A stretch of 35,437 bases of DNA from Planctomycetota bacterium (GCA_029553505.1 JAKPKY010000185.1:1-35437), one strand, 5' to 3'. Positions 15,320 through 23,913 are shown, numbered from the stretch's first letter. Made by a program: numbers and translations. Notes: generated from the sequence alone by a model not told the origin.

Positions 15320-15676
15320 ATGCAGTTGAAGATGCTTCGCGCGAAAATCCACCGGGCCACGATCACCCAGGCCGAGGTTGACTACGTCGGCTCGATCACC
15401 ATTGACCAGGACCTGCTCGACGCCACGGGCATCCTCCCGGGCGAGTGCGTCATGGTCGCCGATCTGACCGACGGCGCCCGCTTCGAGACGTACGTTTTCG
15501 CCGGTGAGCGGGGCAGCGGCGTGATCTGCGTCAACGGAGCCGCCGCCAGGCTGGTCCGCGTGGGCGACCTGGTGATCATCATGGCCTTCGGGTACTTCAC
15601 GCCGGAGGAGGCAGCCGCCCTCCAGCCCAAGGTGGCCCTGGTGGACAAGAAAAACCGCGTCAAGAAAATGCTCTAG
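15320..15676 (+). CDS. panD: Aspartate 1-decarboxylase
   Basis: 118 aa. It makes beta-alanine from L-aspartate for pantothenate. It is a pyruvoyl enzyme made as a proenzyme that self-cleaves between Gly24 and Ser25; here residues 24-25 are exactly Gly-Ser in DYVGSITID. Lys9 and the conserved [19 protein letters not shown] and GDLVIIMAF blocks are present. It is of the bacterial PanD type and normal length. A TATGAT hexamer 5 bases before the start has no -35 partner, so I read this gene as part of the panC operon. Confidence 0.96.
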   Translation: MQLKMLRAKIHRATITQAEVDYVGSITIDQDLLDATGILPGECVMVADLTDGARFETYVFAGERGSGVICVNGAAARLVRVGDLVIIMAFGYFTPEEAAALQPKVALVDKKNRVKKML

Positions 15677-15699
15677 ACGCCCGGACGCCAGGGGTCGGA

Positions 15700-17166
15700 A
15701 TGCTTCAGATCATCATCGATCTCGGAACCTTCGAGCTTCTCGGACGAAGCATCCCCCTGCGGATCTTCGGGTACGGGCTGATGCTGGTGATGGGATTCCT
15801 CTGTGGGATCACGCTGGCCCGTTGGCGGGCCCGCCGCGCGGGCGAAAGCGCCGACGCGATCACTACCTGCGGAATCCTGGCGCTGATCGGGGGCGTCGTG
15901 GGCGCGCGCCTTGCTTACGTCCTCGAGAACTGGCGCAATTTCCTGCACCAGAAAGACGTCGCCCTGGAGATCCTCAATGTCACCTCCGGCGGATTGATCT
16001 ACTACGGAGGGGTCGCCCTGGCCACCGCGATGGTGCTGATATACCTGCGCGCCAAGCGGTTGCCCGTGCGGCGCTACCTGGACATCATCGCCCCCAGCAT
16101 GATGATCGGCCTGGCGTTCGGGCGGGCGGGATGCCTGCTGAACGGCTGCTGCCACGGCGGCCCCTGTGACGCGCACTGGGCCCTGGCAACGCGGTTCCCG
16201 CTGTATTCCGAGCCGCTGGTCAAGCTCAATGGGCCTGGACCCTTTTCTGACGGTACGCAGGGCGCCTCGCCCCCCTACGCCCACCAGTTGGAAACCGGAC
16301 GGGTTCATCCGGATTCGCGCCTGACCTACGTGGTCCGCGTGCCCCTGCGAGACAAACACGGGCGGGACATCCTCTCCGCCGGCCGATCGCAGTTCAAGGA
16401 CCGCACGTTCGCGCTGCCCCCGCGAGATCTGCACGGCCGGCTGACGAACGACCAGCTCGCCCCGATGCTTTCCGAAACGCCGACGTTCGAGAAGGATTTC
16501 TACCACTTAGCGGGCGCGGATGGGTTGTTGAGCGAAGAAGAGTGGCGCCGCGGAATTCGCGCCGGCGACGGTCTGCTCCGCGGCAGCGAAGCGTGGGAAG
16601 AGGCCCGCACCTTCGACGACAACGCCGACGGGACACTGAGCCCGCGCGAGATGCGGGCGTACCTGGACATCCGCCTGGGGCGCCTCCTGCGACAGTTCGA
16701 CGCGGATCACGACGGTCAATTCGACGCCGCGGAGCGGGCAGCGGTCAATGAATACCTCCAGGCCGACCTGTATGAAATCGCCCACCACGCCTGGAGCGAG
16801 CCGGTCCGTCCCGCCCAGGCGCTGGGGATCGTCAACGCCCTCCTGCTGGCCGGGCTGCTGCTGGCGTTCAGCCGCCTGCGGACGCGCGAGGGGCAGGTCT
16901 TCCTCCTGATGGTCCTGCTCTACCCCGTCACGCGGTTCGTCCTCGAATCCATCCGTGCAGACAACCCCCACAACCTCGCCAAGGGCATCCTCACGCACAA
17001 CCAATACACCTCCATCGTACTGGTGGCCGCCGGCATCGTCCTGCTGTTCGTCCTGCGAATCCTGCCCGCCTCCTGTGGGCCGACGCTCGCCCAGCGGGTT
17101 GCGAGCGAAACCGGCAAGCCCCGCGGCAAATCCCGGCAAATCACTTCCGGAAAGGACACGCGATGA
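15700..17166 (+). CDS. lgt: Prolipoprotein diacylglyceryl transferase with an EF-hand insertion
   Basis: 488 aa against about 260-290 for typical Lgt. It transfers diacylglycerol from phosphatidylglycerol to the lipobox cysteine of prolipoproteins in the inner membrane. N-terminal membrane segments cover residues 1-150 with SGGLIYYGG and the Lgt signature region GLAFGRAGCLLNGCCHG (137-153). C-terminal segments resume at VRPAQALG (369) and continue through LESIRADNP (the conserved arginine is Arg419) and LTHNQYTSI. Between about 168 and 368 lies a soluble insertion with two canonical 12-residue EF-hand loops, at 306-317 and 334-345. A degenerate third loop lies near 271-281. Position 102 is Tyr where E. 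coli has the essential His103. The gene overlaps the next by ATGA. Whether it is an active Lgt is not certain. Confidence 0.82.
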   Translation: MLQIIIDLGTFELLGRSIPLRIFGYGLMLVMGFLCGITLARWRARRAGESADAITTCGILALIGGVVGARLAYVLENWRNFLHQKDVALEILNVTSGGLIYYGGVALATAMVLIYLRAKRLPVRRYLDIIAPSMMIGLAFGRAGCLLNGCCHGGPCDAHWALATRFPLYSEPLVKLNGPGPFSDGTQGASPPYAHQLETGRVHPDSRLTYVVRVPLRDKHGRDILSAGRSQFKDRTFALPPRDLHGRLTNDQLAPMLSETPTFEKDFYHLAGADGLLSEEEWRRGIRAGDGLLRGSEAWEEARTFDDNADGTLSPREMRAYLDIRLGRLLRQFDADHDGQFDAAERAAVNEYLQADLYEIAHHAWSEPVRPAQALGIVNALLLAGLLLAFSRLRTREGQVFLLMVLLYPVTRFVLESIRADNPHNLAKGILTHNQYTSIVLVAAGIVLLFVLRILPASCGPTLAQRVASETGKPRGKSRQITSGKDTR

Positions 17167-18542
17167 AACGAGTGAGCATGATTTCCCTGTTGGCGATCCT
17201 GTCAGCCGTCGCGGCGGCCCGGGCCGACACCGCGCAGCGACTTGCCAAGACCGTCCAGGACTACGGCAATTCGCTGGCGGTGTTCCGCTGCACGTTCGAG
17301 GACGACCTGATGAAGCAGGTCCTCGTCGCCCAGGCGGTCTGCATCCACGCCAACAACGGGATCGGCACCTTCCTGGTCCTGGGCATGGACGGGCGCATGA
17401 ACCCGGATCGCATCAGCGAAGCGGCGCTGATTGCGCCCGGCGTGGAGCAGAAGACCCTCAGGGCCTCCCTGCTGAGCATCGACCCCGAATTGGACATTGC
17501 CTTCGTCCGGGCGTCGGAGAGCTACCCGTGGCAGGCGGTTCCCTTCGCCACGAGTTCCAAACTCGCCGTGGGGCAGGAGGTGGTGTCGATCGGCCTGACC
17601 CCGGGCGACCCCGCCAACACGCCGTGCGTCGCCGCGGGATACGTTTCGGCCATCGTGCGCAATCCGCGCCGGCTCGTGATGGTCGCGGGCGGACAGCTCA
17701 CCCAGCCGGGCTCGCCGGTCTTCGGACCCGACGGGCGGGCGATCGGGCTGGTCGGACAGCAACTGTTCCAGGGCTATCAGATGGTCCTGAACGAATCCAC
17801 CGCCAATGTCGCCCTCAAGTCCCAGCAGCAGGGCCAGTGCTTCCTGCCCGTCGAGGAGTTCTCGCACATCTTCCAGCACCTCGGCAAGAAGCGCCGCCTG
17901 GCCTGGATGGGCGCGGTGCGGTTCACGGGCGTCGGCGCGGAGCTGGCCGAGGCGCTGAACCTCCGTCGCCCCGGAATCCTGATCGACCAGGTCGTCCCCG
18001 GGCACGCCGCCGACAAGGCCGGACTGAAAAACCGCGACGTCATCGTCGAGGTGGACGGTCAGGGCGTCGAGAAACTCGCCTCGCCCGAGCTGGTTGTGCA
18101 GAATTTCATGATCTCTCTGTTCCGTCGCAACCCCGGGGAATCCGTGACGCTGACGATTCTCCGCGGCGGCGCCGAGCAGAAGATCCCCGTGACGCTCGAG
18201 TCCATGCCGGCCGGCGCGCACGAGGCCGCCCGCTACGTCAGCCCCGACTTGGGCTTCGTCGTGCGCGAGCGGGTCCTGCTGGACAAGTATGCCGCCCAGG
18301 GACCGGCCGACGTCGAGGGTCTCATCGTGGCGATCGTGGGGCGCAACACGCCCGCCGCCGCCGGCGGACTCCAGGGAAACGACGTGATCACCAACGTCAA
18401 CGCCCAAGCGGTCACGACGGCCGACGCCTTCCGCCGGATCGTCGAAGACGCCCTCAAGAGCGACCGCTCCAAGGCGATCAACCTGATGGTCCGTCGCGGA
18501 ACGCAGAACCTGGCCATTGCGATCCAGCCGCCGGCGAAATGA
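17163..18542 (+). CDS. Exported HtrA/DegP-like protein with two PDZ domains, probably proteolytically inactive
   Basis: 459 aa. The signal peptide is residues 1-21 (SMISLLAILSAVAAARA). Residues about 35-220 follow the trypsin-like fold of HtrA: GIGTFLVLGMDGR, then SIDPELDIAFV containing the expected catalytic-type Asp111, then QPGSPVFGPDGRAIGLVG with Ser184 at the serine position. The histidine that should follow the first block (normally in 'TN-HV') is replaced: MDGRMNPDRISEAALI has none. The GNSGG serine loop is also altered to PGSPV. PDZ1 (about 255-345) has the ILIDQVVPGHAADKAGLKNRDVI motif and PDZ2 is about 350-455. It is therefore probably a periplasmic scaffold or chaperone. Its start overlaps the lgt stop by 4 bases, and a TPR protein follows after 33 bases. 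Confidence 0.78.
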   Translation: MKRVSMISLLAILSAVAAARADTAQRLAKTVQDYGNSLAVFRCTFEDDLMKQVLVAQAVCIHANNGIGTFLVLGMDGRMNPDRISEAALIAPGVEQKTLRASLLSIDPELDIAFVRASESYPWQAVPFATSSKLAVGQEVVSIGLTPGDPANTPCVAAGYVSAIVRNPRRLVMVAGGQLTQPGSPVFGPDGRAIGLVGQQLFQGYQMVLNESTANVALKSQQQGQCFLPVEEFSHIFQHLGKKRRLAWMGAVRFTGVGAELAEALNLRRPGILIDQVVPGHAADKAGLKNRDVIVEVDGQGVEKLASPELVVQNFMISLFRRNPGESVTLTILRGGAEQKIPVTLESMPAGAHEAARYVSPDLGFVVRERVLLDKYAAQGPADVEGLIVAIVGRNTPAAAGGLQGNDVITNVNAQAVTTADAFRRIVEDALKSDRSKAINLMVRRGTQNLAIAIQPPAK

Positions 18543-18575
18543 CCGGCCCGCGCGGCGGCCGGGTGGGAGTCTGAG

Positions 18576-20903
18576 ATGATCAAGAACGCACTCGCCCTGG
18601 TTGTGCTGCTGGGCGCTTGCGCCGCGGGCACGAGCGCCCAGGCGACGCGCCCCGCGCCGACCACCGCGCCCGAGGAGTCCGACGTGCTGGCCGCCGAGAG
18701 CCTGGTCCGGTCGGCCGTGTCGGTGGCCAACTCCCCCGACGCCCGCGCCCGCGCCGGACGCCTGGTGGCGCTCAGCGAATTCGCCAACCTGCTGCGCCCC
18801 GGAGACGCGCAAACCACCCGCCTGCTGGCGGGAATCTACGAGACGCAGGGGCGCATCGACCGCGCCATTGAGGCCGTCGAAACCTGCCTGCGCGCCGCGC
18901 CGCAGGATCAGGGCGTCGGGCTCGAATGGTTGCGTCTGAACACCAGCAATCGCCAGACCGCCGACGCGCGGGTCGAGTTCCTCCAGGGCGTCGTCGCCCG
19001 CGAGGACCTGCCCCCGGCCTTGCGGGCCAGTGCCGCGTCCGCCTGGGCGGGCATCTGCGTCGGACAGGGAGAAACCGACCAGGCCGACCGGCTCTACCGT
19101 CAGGCGCTCCGTCTCGATCCGCTCAACCCGCCCGCGCTGGCGGGACAACTGGGCCTCAAGACCGACGCGTCCGACGCCGACCGCGCCCTGGTGCAGCTGC
19201 GGACCCTCGCTTCCATGCCCCGGGACATCGACACCGCCGTCAAGCTCGCCCGGCTGCTGGACTCGATGGGCCTGTACGACGAGGCCATCGCCCTACTGGA
19301 TGCCTGCGAAAAACTCGCTGCCCAGCACGGCGAACAGCCGCCGCACTCCCTGGTGGTCGAGCAGTTCAGCGCCCTGCTCGACGCCGGCCAGGCCGCTCGC
19401 GCCATCGAGCGGTTCCCCCCCCAGCTCAAGCGATTCGGCATCAGCGTCGATCTCCAGTCGCTCATGATCGAGGCGTATCGCGCGACGGGACAGGACGCCA
19501 AGGCCGACGAGATCGTCCAGCAGATGGAGGTGTATTACAGCGGCAAGGAAGCGGCGACGTCCGCCTCGGAAAGCTTCACGCGCGAGTTGGCGTGGTTCTA
19601 CCTCGTCACCCGCCGCCAGCCCCTCAACGCCTTGAAGTACGCCGAACTGGCGGCGCGGTTCGACGCAGCCGACCCCTTCACCCAGCGGGTGCTGGGGATC
19701 GCCGAGTTGCTCAATGAGCGCCCCGGCGGCGAGGACCGTCTGAAAAAACTCATGGACACGGACCTGTATGCGGCGGCGTTCCTCGCCCGCCACTACTTCT
19801 CGCAGGGCGACCGCGCCGCCGGGACCAAGGCCGTCCAGGCCGGCGCGAAAATCGGGCGCGGAGGGCCCGCGTTCCGCATGTTGTCCGAACTGGCCGCCAA
19901 GAACGGCGTGGAGATCTCGCCGGTTCCCGGAAGCGCCGAAATGAAGGCCGCCTTCGCCAAGGAATCGCCGAAGATCCTCGAGATGGCGCTTGCGCCCGAG
20001 AAGTTCCTCGCGGTTACGCTCGCGCCTGCCCGCGAATCGTTCGCGCCGGGCGAGCCCATCTACGTGGACGCGCGCCTCGCCAACATCGGCGATGTCGATG
20101 TGCCCCTGGGCGTCTGGGGACTGCTCTCCCCCACCATCAGCCTGGAGGTCCGCCTCGCGCAGGACGCCAAGGCGGCGTTCGTCAACCTGCCGCTGGCGAC
20201 CTGGCCTGCGCCGCGCTACCTCAAGCCCGGACAGTCCGTCTCCACGCGCATCCAGCTGGACGTCGGACGCCTGGAACGTTACCTCGCCGACCACCCGCTC
20301 CAGGACGTCTCGCTGATCGTCACGGGGATGATCGACCCGATCCAGCGCAACACGAAGTTCTTCAGTTCCGTTCCGACCGTCGCCGCTTCACCCGCGACGG
20401 TCGTCCGCGCGAGCCTGGTCGAGCCCTTCGATGCCTCCCGCGACGGCGCCGCGCAGGCCGCATGGAACCGCGCGCTCGGGATCGTCGTCTATTACCTCCG
20501 CAAGGGCACGCTGCCGCAGCGCATGATGGCGGCGCGACAGGTCGGGTCGCTGCTGGCGATGGCCCGCGGGCAGGAACGCGGACAGATTGAGGTTCCCTCC
20601 CCCTTCGCCAAACTCGTGGACAAGCCCGTCCTGCTGGCGATGCTCAAGGCGGCGCTGGCCGACCGCTCGCCGTGCGTCCGTGCCGAGGCGCTGACTGCCC
20701 TCCAGGGCGTTTCGCTGGACGCGGGATTGCTGAACCTGGTCGCGCCGGCCGTCGACGATCGCAGCAGCCTCGTGCGGTTCCGCGCCGCCGAACTGTTGGG
20801 CGCCACCGGCTCGGACGACCACAAGAGCGTGCTGGACTATCTCGCCAACGACAGCAACGAGATGGTCCGCCTGATGGCCAAGGCCCTGCTGGAAGCGAAG
20901 TAA
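18576..20903 (+). CDS. Large exported TPR- and HEAT-repeat protein of unknown function
   Basis: 775 aa from ATG 18576 with GGGAG upstream. Residues 1-21 form a signal peptide (ALALVVLLGACAAGTSAQA). Residues about 65-420 are tandem helical pairs of TPR type (DQADRLYRQALRLDPLNPPALAGQ is the clearest). About 470-620 is a beta-rich region (FAPGEPIYVDARLANIGDVDVPLG resembles an Ig-like fold). The last 90 residues (about 685-775) are two to three HEAT-type repeats with the D-R-S--VR-RAAELLG pattern. I recognise no enzyme. The tight spacing after the PDZ protein suggests they work together in the periplasm, as scaffold or quality-control partners; this is inference. Confidence 0.72.
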   Translation: MIKNALALVVLLGACAAGTSAQATRPAPTTAPEESDVLAAESLVRSAVSVANSPDARARAGRLVALSEFANLLRPGDAQTTRLLAGIYETQGRIDRAIEAVETCLRAAPQDQGVGLEWLRLNTSNRQTADARVEFLQGVVAREDLPPALRASAASAWAGICVGQGETDQADRLYRQALRLDPLNPPALAGQLGLKTDASDADRALVQLRTLASMPRDIDTAVKLARLLDSMGLYDEAIALLDACEKLAAQHGEQPPHSLVVEQFSALLDAGQAARAIERFPPQLKRFGISVDLQSLMIEAYRATGQDAKADEIVQQMEVYYSGKEAATSASESFTRELAWFYLVTRRQPLNALKYAELAARFDAADPFTQRVLGIAELLNERPGGEDRLKKLMDTDLYAAAFLARHYFSQGDRAAGTKAVQAGAKIGRGGPAFRMLSELAAKNGVEISPVPGSAEMKAAFAKESPKILEMALAPEKFLAVTLAPARESFAPGEPIYVDARLANIGDVDVPLGVWGLLSPTISLEVRLAQDAKAAFVNLPLATWPAPRYLKPGQSVSTRIQLDVGRLERYLADHPLQDVSLIVTGMIDPIQRNTKFFSSVPTVAASPATVVRASLVEPFDASRDGAAQAAWNRALGIVVYYLRKGTLPQRMMAARQVGSLLAMARGQERGQIEVPSPFAKLVDKPVLLAMLKAALADRSPCVRAEALTALQGVSLDAGLLNLVAPAVDDRSSLVRFRAAELLGATGSDDHKSVLDYLANDSNEMVRLMAKALLEAK

Positions 20904-20960
20904 TCGCCCGTACCCCGCCGCGGGCGAATTGCCCCCGGATAATCAGGAAGGAGTTTTTCG

Positions 20961-21617
20961 ATGTCGAAGCGTCAGCAGACTGTGGAAAGGCTTTGCGAAA
21001 AAGGCATCGTCGCGGTGGTTCGCGCGCCGTCGAGCGAGGCGTTGAAAGAGGTGGCCGAGGCGTTGCTGGCCGGCGGGGTGGACTGCATCGAGATCACGAT
21101 GACCACTCCGAACGCGACGGGCGTCATCGCCGACTGCCGCAAGACGTTCGGGGATCGCGCGAACATCGGCGCGGGCAGCGTGCTGGACGCGCGGATGGCC
21201 CAGGAAGTCATCGACGCCGGCGCACAATACCTGATCTCGCCGATCTTCAACCCGGAGATCATCGCGCTGGGGCACACGGTGGACCTTCCGGTGGTCGCCG
21301 GCGCCCTGACGCCGACGGAGATCCTCAATGCCACCCACGCCGGCGCCGACTTGGTGAAGGTCTTCCCCGGCGGGCAGTTCGGGCCGGCATATTTCAAGGA
21401 CGTGCTGGCGCCCATGCCGCACCTGAAACTCACCCCCACCGGCGGAGTGGACCTGACGACGGCGGCGGACTGGATCCGCGCCGGCGCCGTCACCCTCGGC
21501 GTGGGGTCAGCCCTGGTGACAAAAAAGGCCCTGGCGGAGAAGAACTTCGCCGAGATCGAGCGGCTCGCGCGGGAGTTCGTGCGGATCGTCGCCGAGGCCC
21601 GCGCCGCGCGCAAGTAG
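20961..21617 (+). CDS. eda: KDPG/KHG aldolase
   Basis: 218 aa with AAGGAG upstream. It splits 2-keto-3-deoxy-6-phosphogluconate to pyruvate and glyceraldehyde-3-phosphate, or the related 4-hydroxy-2-oxoglutarate. Key residues are in place: Glu44 in IEITMTTP, Lys133 (Schiff base) in DLVKVFPGG, the phosphate-binding TPTGGVDL and the GVGSALV end. No edd or sugar kinase is adjacent. The enzyme may serve Entner-Doudoroff or uronate breakdown. It is separated from the TPR gene by 57 bases and from the following membrane protein by 17. Confidence 0.93.
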   Translation: MSKRQQTVERLCEKGIVAVVRAPSSEALKEVAEALLAGGVDCIEITMTTPNATGVIADCRKTFGDRANIGAGSVLDARMAQEVIDAGAQYLISPIFNPEIIALGHTVDLPVVAGALTPTEILNATHAGADLVKVFPGGQFGPAYFKDVLAPMPHLKLTPTGGVDLTTAADWIRAGAVTLGVGSALVTKKALAEKNFAEIERLAREFVRIVAEARAARK

Positions 21618-21634
21618 CGGCGCCAGGAAACGCC

Positions 21635-22438
21635 ATGGCCCCTCGGCGCAATATGCCCGTTTCCCTGGTTCACCGCTTTCTGCGGCTGCCGGGAACCCTG
21701 TTGCTGGCAGGGAGCGAACCTGCCCTGGCGGCAGAGCCCCCCGCGCGGTTCCGCCGCGCGTGGATGGGGCTGGCGCTACTGTCGCTGGGCATCGGATGGG
21801 CCCTGGCGGGCGTGTGGCACGCGAGCTGGCGGGTTTCGGAGAGCTTCGGTCCGCCGTGGATCCCCGCCGGGGCGACGCTGGCGGCGATGTTCGCCTGGCC
21901 CAGCCGGCGGGCGTTGGCGGCGTTGGCGATTCTCCTCGGCGGGCGACATCGCCCGCGGCGTCTGGCGATGGGACTGCTGATCGTCCTGCTGACGGGCGCG
22001 GGATTCTTCTGCCTGCGGGACTACTACTACCGCACCGACGGTCTGCCCTGGCCCGACGTCTGGACCCGCCCGGGATACAAGCTCTACCGCGTGCTGGTCC
22101 TGATGCCCCTGTGGGGGGCATGGGCGATGATGGCCGTCACGCAATTCCGCGTTCCCGGCGAGCGGACGGAACCCGCAGTGGCGGCATTCGCCTCCGGCTG
22201 CGGGCCCATGGTCACGGCTGCCGGAATGGGCCTCCTGCTGGCCGGTACCATCTTCTACCTGAGCTTCCTGCCCCTGTGGCAATTGGCGGTTCCGGCGGCG
22301 GCCATCGGCGCCGGACTGGTCGGCGGACTGCTCGCCTGCCGCGCGACCGGAGGGCTGACCCGCCGCGCCCTGCTGGCGGGCAACTTGCTCGCGCAGATCG
22401 CCCTGCTGGGCGCTTATCTCGCCGTCCAGGATCTCTGA
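21635..22438 (+). CDS. Integral membrane protein of unknown function
   Basis: 267 aa from ATG 21635, with AGGAAA about 5 bases upstream; a second in-frame ATG lies 18 bases later. There are about six hydrophobic helices, near residues 44-63, 78-95, 108-127, 148-165, 190-232 (two) and 248-265. The protein is rich in Gly, Ala and Leu, with an RDYYYRTDGLPWPDVW loop that probably faces the periplasm. I recognise no family. It is co-directional with eda, 17 bases downstream, but no sugar-transport motif is seen. Confidence 0.7.
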   Translation: MAPRRNMPVSLVHRFLRLPGTLLLAGSEPALAAEPPARFRRAWMGLALLSLGIGWALAGVWHASWRVSESFGPPWIPAGATLAAMFAWPSRRALAALAILLGGRHRPRRLAMGLLIVLLTGAGFFCLRDYYYRTDGLPWPDVWTRPGYKLYRVLVLMPLWGAWAMMAVTQFRVPGERTEPAVAAFASGCGPMVTAAGMGLLLAGTIFYLSFLPLWQLAVPAAAIGAGLVGGLLACRATGGLTRRALLAGNLLAQIALLGAYLAVQDL

Positions 22439-22443
22439 CGCCC

Positions 22444-22472
22444 TTGCACGAAGGCGGCCAATGTCGTATCAT
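22444..22472 (+). promoter_or_regulatory. Candidate sigma-70 promoter of efp
   Basis: TTGCAC (22444-22449), a 17-base spacer and TATCAT (22467-22472, five of six). It begins 5 bases after the stop of the membrane protein and about 40 bases before the efp start. Confidence 0.5.
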
Positions 22473-22512
22473 GCCGGGTCTGTCCGCGTAACAACATTGG
22501 GAGACGCACCGC

Positions 22513-23073
22513 ATGAGCATCAAGGCAATCGACTGTCGCAAGGGAATGGCCGTCGGATACAAGGACGGCATCTGGCTGATCGTCAGCAACGAGAAAGTCG
22601 CCAAGGGCAACTGGCGCAGCTACCAGGTCATCCAGCTCAAGAATATGAAGACCGGCCAGCTCATCCAGGACCGGTTCCGCACCGATGAGCAATTCGAGGA
22701 AGTCTTCCTCGAGCGCAAGGAGATGGAATACCTCTATTCCACAGGCGCGAATCACGTGGTGATGGACCAGCAGTCCTTCGAGCAGGTCGAGCTTCCGGTC
22801 GAGCTGTTCGGCGACCAGTCGGTCTACCTGACGCCGAACATCCGCATCCAGGTGGCGTTCATCGACGGCAAGGCGGTGACGGTGGACCTTCCGAACACGG
22901 TGGAGTTGAAGGTGGTGGATACGCCCCCGCAGGTCAAGGGCGCCACGGCCACCAACCAGCTCAAGGACGCCGTCTGCGAGGGCGGCGCGAAGATTCGCGT
23001 GCCTCCCTTCGTCGAGAACGGCACGATGGTCAAGGTGGACACCCGCACCGGGGAATACCTCGGGCGGGCGTAA
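22513..23073 (+). CDS. efp: Elongation factor P, with an atypical tip loop
   Basis: 186 aa with GGGAG upstream, normal length. It is a three-domain EF-P: KOW-like N-terminal domain (1-64), OB domain (about 65-128) and C-terminal OB domain with the signature KIRVPPFVENGTMVKVDTRTGEYLGR. EF-P binds between the ribosomal P and E sites and relieves stalling at polyproline. The tip loop that normally carries the modified residue reads VAKGNWRSY (residues 29-37). The position of E. coli Lys34 is Asn33, and the usual Pro-Gly before it is Lys-Gly. No EpmA, EpmB or EarP gene is in the window. Identity as EF-P is firm, but its modification state is open. Confidence 0.94.
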   Translation: MSIKAIDCRKGMAVGYKDGIWLIVSNEKVAKGNWRSYQVIQLKNMKTGQLIQDRFRTDEQFEEVFLERKEMEYLYSTGANHVVMDQQSFEQVELPVELFGDQSVYLTPNIRIQVAFIDGKAVTVDLPNTVELKVVDTPPQVKGATATNQLKDAVCEGGAKIRVPPFVENGTMVKVDTRTGEYLGRA

Positions 23074-23105
23074 GCCGGCGCCAACCACGATTCCGATGTT
23101 CCCCC

Positions 23106-23137
23106 GCCCACGGAAGCCTTTCCGTGGGCTTTCTTTT
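23106..23137 (+). terminator. Rho-independent terminator after efp
   Basis: Arms GCCCACGGAA (23106-23115) and TTCCGTGGGC (23120-23129), a 4-base loop, then TTTCTTTT. It is strong and in the expected place. The same 10-base arms recur in the terminator at 24731. Confidence 0.9.
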
Positions 23138-23141
23138 CGCA

Positions 23142-23169
23142 TTGCATTTCCCCGCGGCGGGCGTACACT
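23142..23169 (+). promoter_or_regulatory. Candidate sigma-70 promoter of kdsB (near-leaderless)
   Basis: TTGCAT (23142-23147), a 16-base spacer and TACACT (23164-23169). The -10 ends only 9 bases before the kdsB ATG, and no Shine-Dalgarno sequence lies between. A transcript would have almost no leader. Confidence 0.35.
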
Positions 23170-23178
23170 CGAACGCCC

Positions 23179-23913
23179 ATGAACACCGTGGTGATCATTC
23201 CCGCGCGGTACGCCTCGACGCGCCTTCCGGGCAAGCCCCTGCTGGCCGAAACGGGCCGTCCGCTCATTGCGCACGTGGTCGAGGCCGTCAAGGCGGCGCG
23301 AGGCATCGACCGCGTGGTCGTCGCCACCGATGACGAGCGGATCGCCGGCGCGGTGCGGGCGTCCGGCGGCGAGGCGGTGATGACCTCGACGCACTGCCGC
23401 ACGGGCACGGACCGCCTGGCCGAAGCGGCTGCGACGTTGGGCCTGGCCGACGACGACATCGTCCTGAACATCCAGGGCGACGAGCCGGAGATTCCCCCCG
23501 CCTGCGTCGAGGCGCTCACCCGCCTGCTCCGCGAGACCGACGCCCCGATGGCGACGCTCGCGACGCCCCTGCCCCCCGGCGAGGCGGCCAATCCCAACAA
23601 GGTCAAGGTCGTCCTCGACGCCCGCGGGATGGCCCTGTATTTCTCTCGCGCCCGCATCCCCCATGATCGCGACGGTGAGGGCTTCGACGGGTACCTGCTG
23701 CACCTGGGCGCCTACGCCTACCGCGTGGCGTTCCTCAAGCGGTACGCCGCCCTGCCCCAGACCCCGGCCGAACAGGCGGAAAAACTCGAACAGCTCCGCG
23801 CCCTGGAACACGGCTATCGCATCGCCGTCGCGGTGGTCGAGTATGACGGCGCGGGCATCGACACCCCCGAAGATTACGCCGCGTTCGTTTCGCGGCAGAA
23901 AAAACGGAAGTGA
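23179..23913 (+). CDS. kdsB: 3-deoxy-manno-octulosonate cytidylyltransferase
   Basis: 244 aa. It activates Kdo as CMP-Kdo for lipopolysaccharide inner core, so the organism is expected to make an LPS-type outer membrane. Motifs: IIPARYASTRLPGKPL (nucleotide-binding loop), VVVATDDERI, TSTHCRTGTDRLAEAA, NIQGDEPEIPP (metal-binding Asp in the QGDEP motif), YFSRARIPHDRD, HLGAYAYR and LEQLRALEHGYRIAV near the end. The start ATG 23179 matches the family N-terminus. No Shine-Dalgarno is seen, which fits a near-leaderless message. Confidence 0.95.
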   Translation: MNTVVIIPARYASTRLPGKPLLAETGRPLIAHVVEAVKAARGIDRVVVATDDERIAGAVRASGGEAVMTSTHCRTGTDRLAEAAATLGLADDDIVLNIQGDEPEIPPACVEALTRLLRETDAPMATLATPLPPGEAANPNKVKVVLDARGMALYFSRARIPHDRDGEGFDGYLLHLGAYAYRVAFLKRYAALPQTPAEQAEKLEQLRALEHGYRIAVAVVEYDGAGIDTPEDYAAFVSRQKKRK

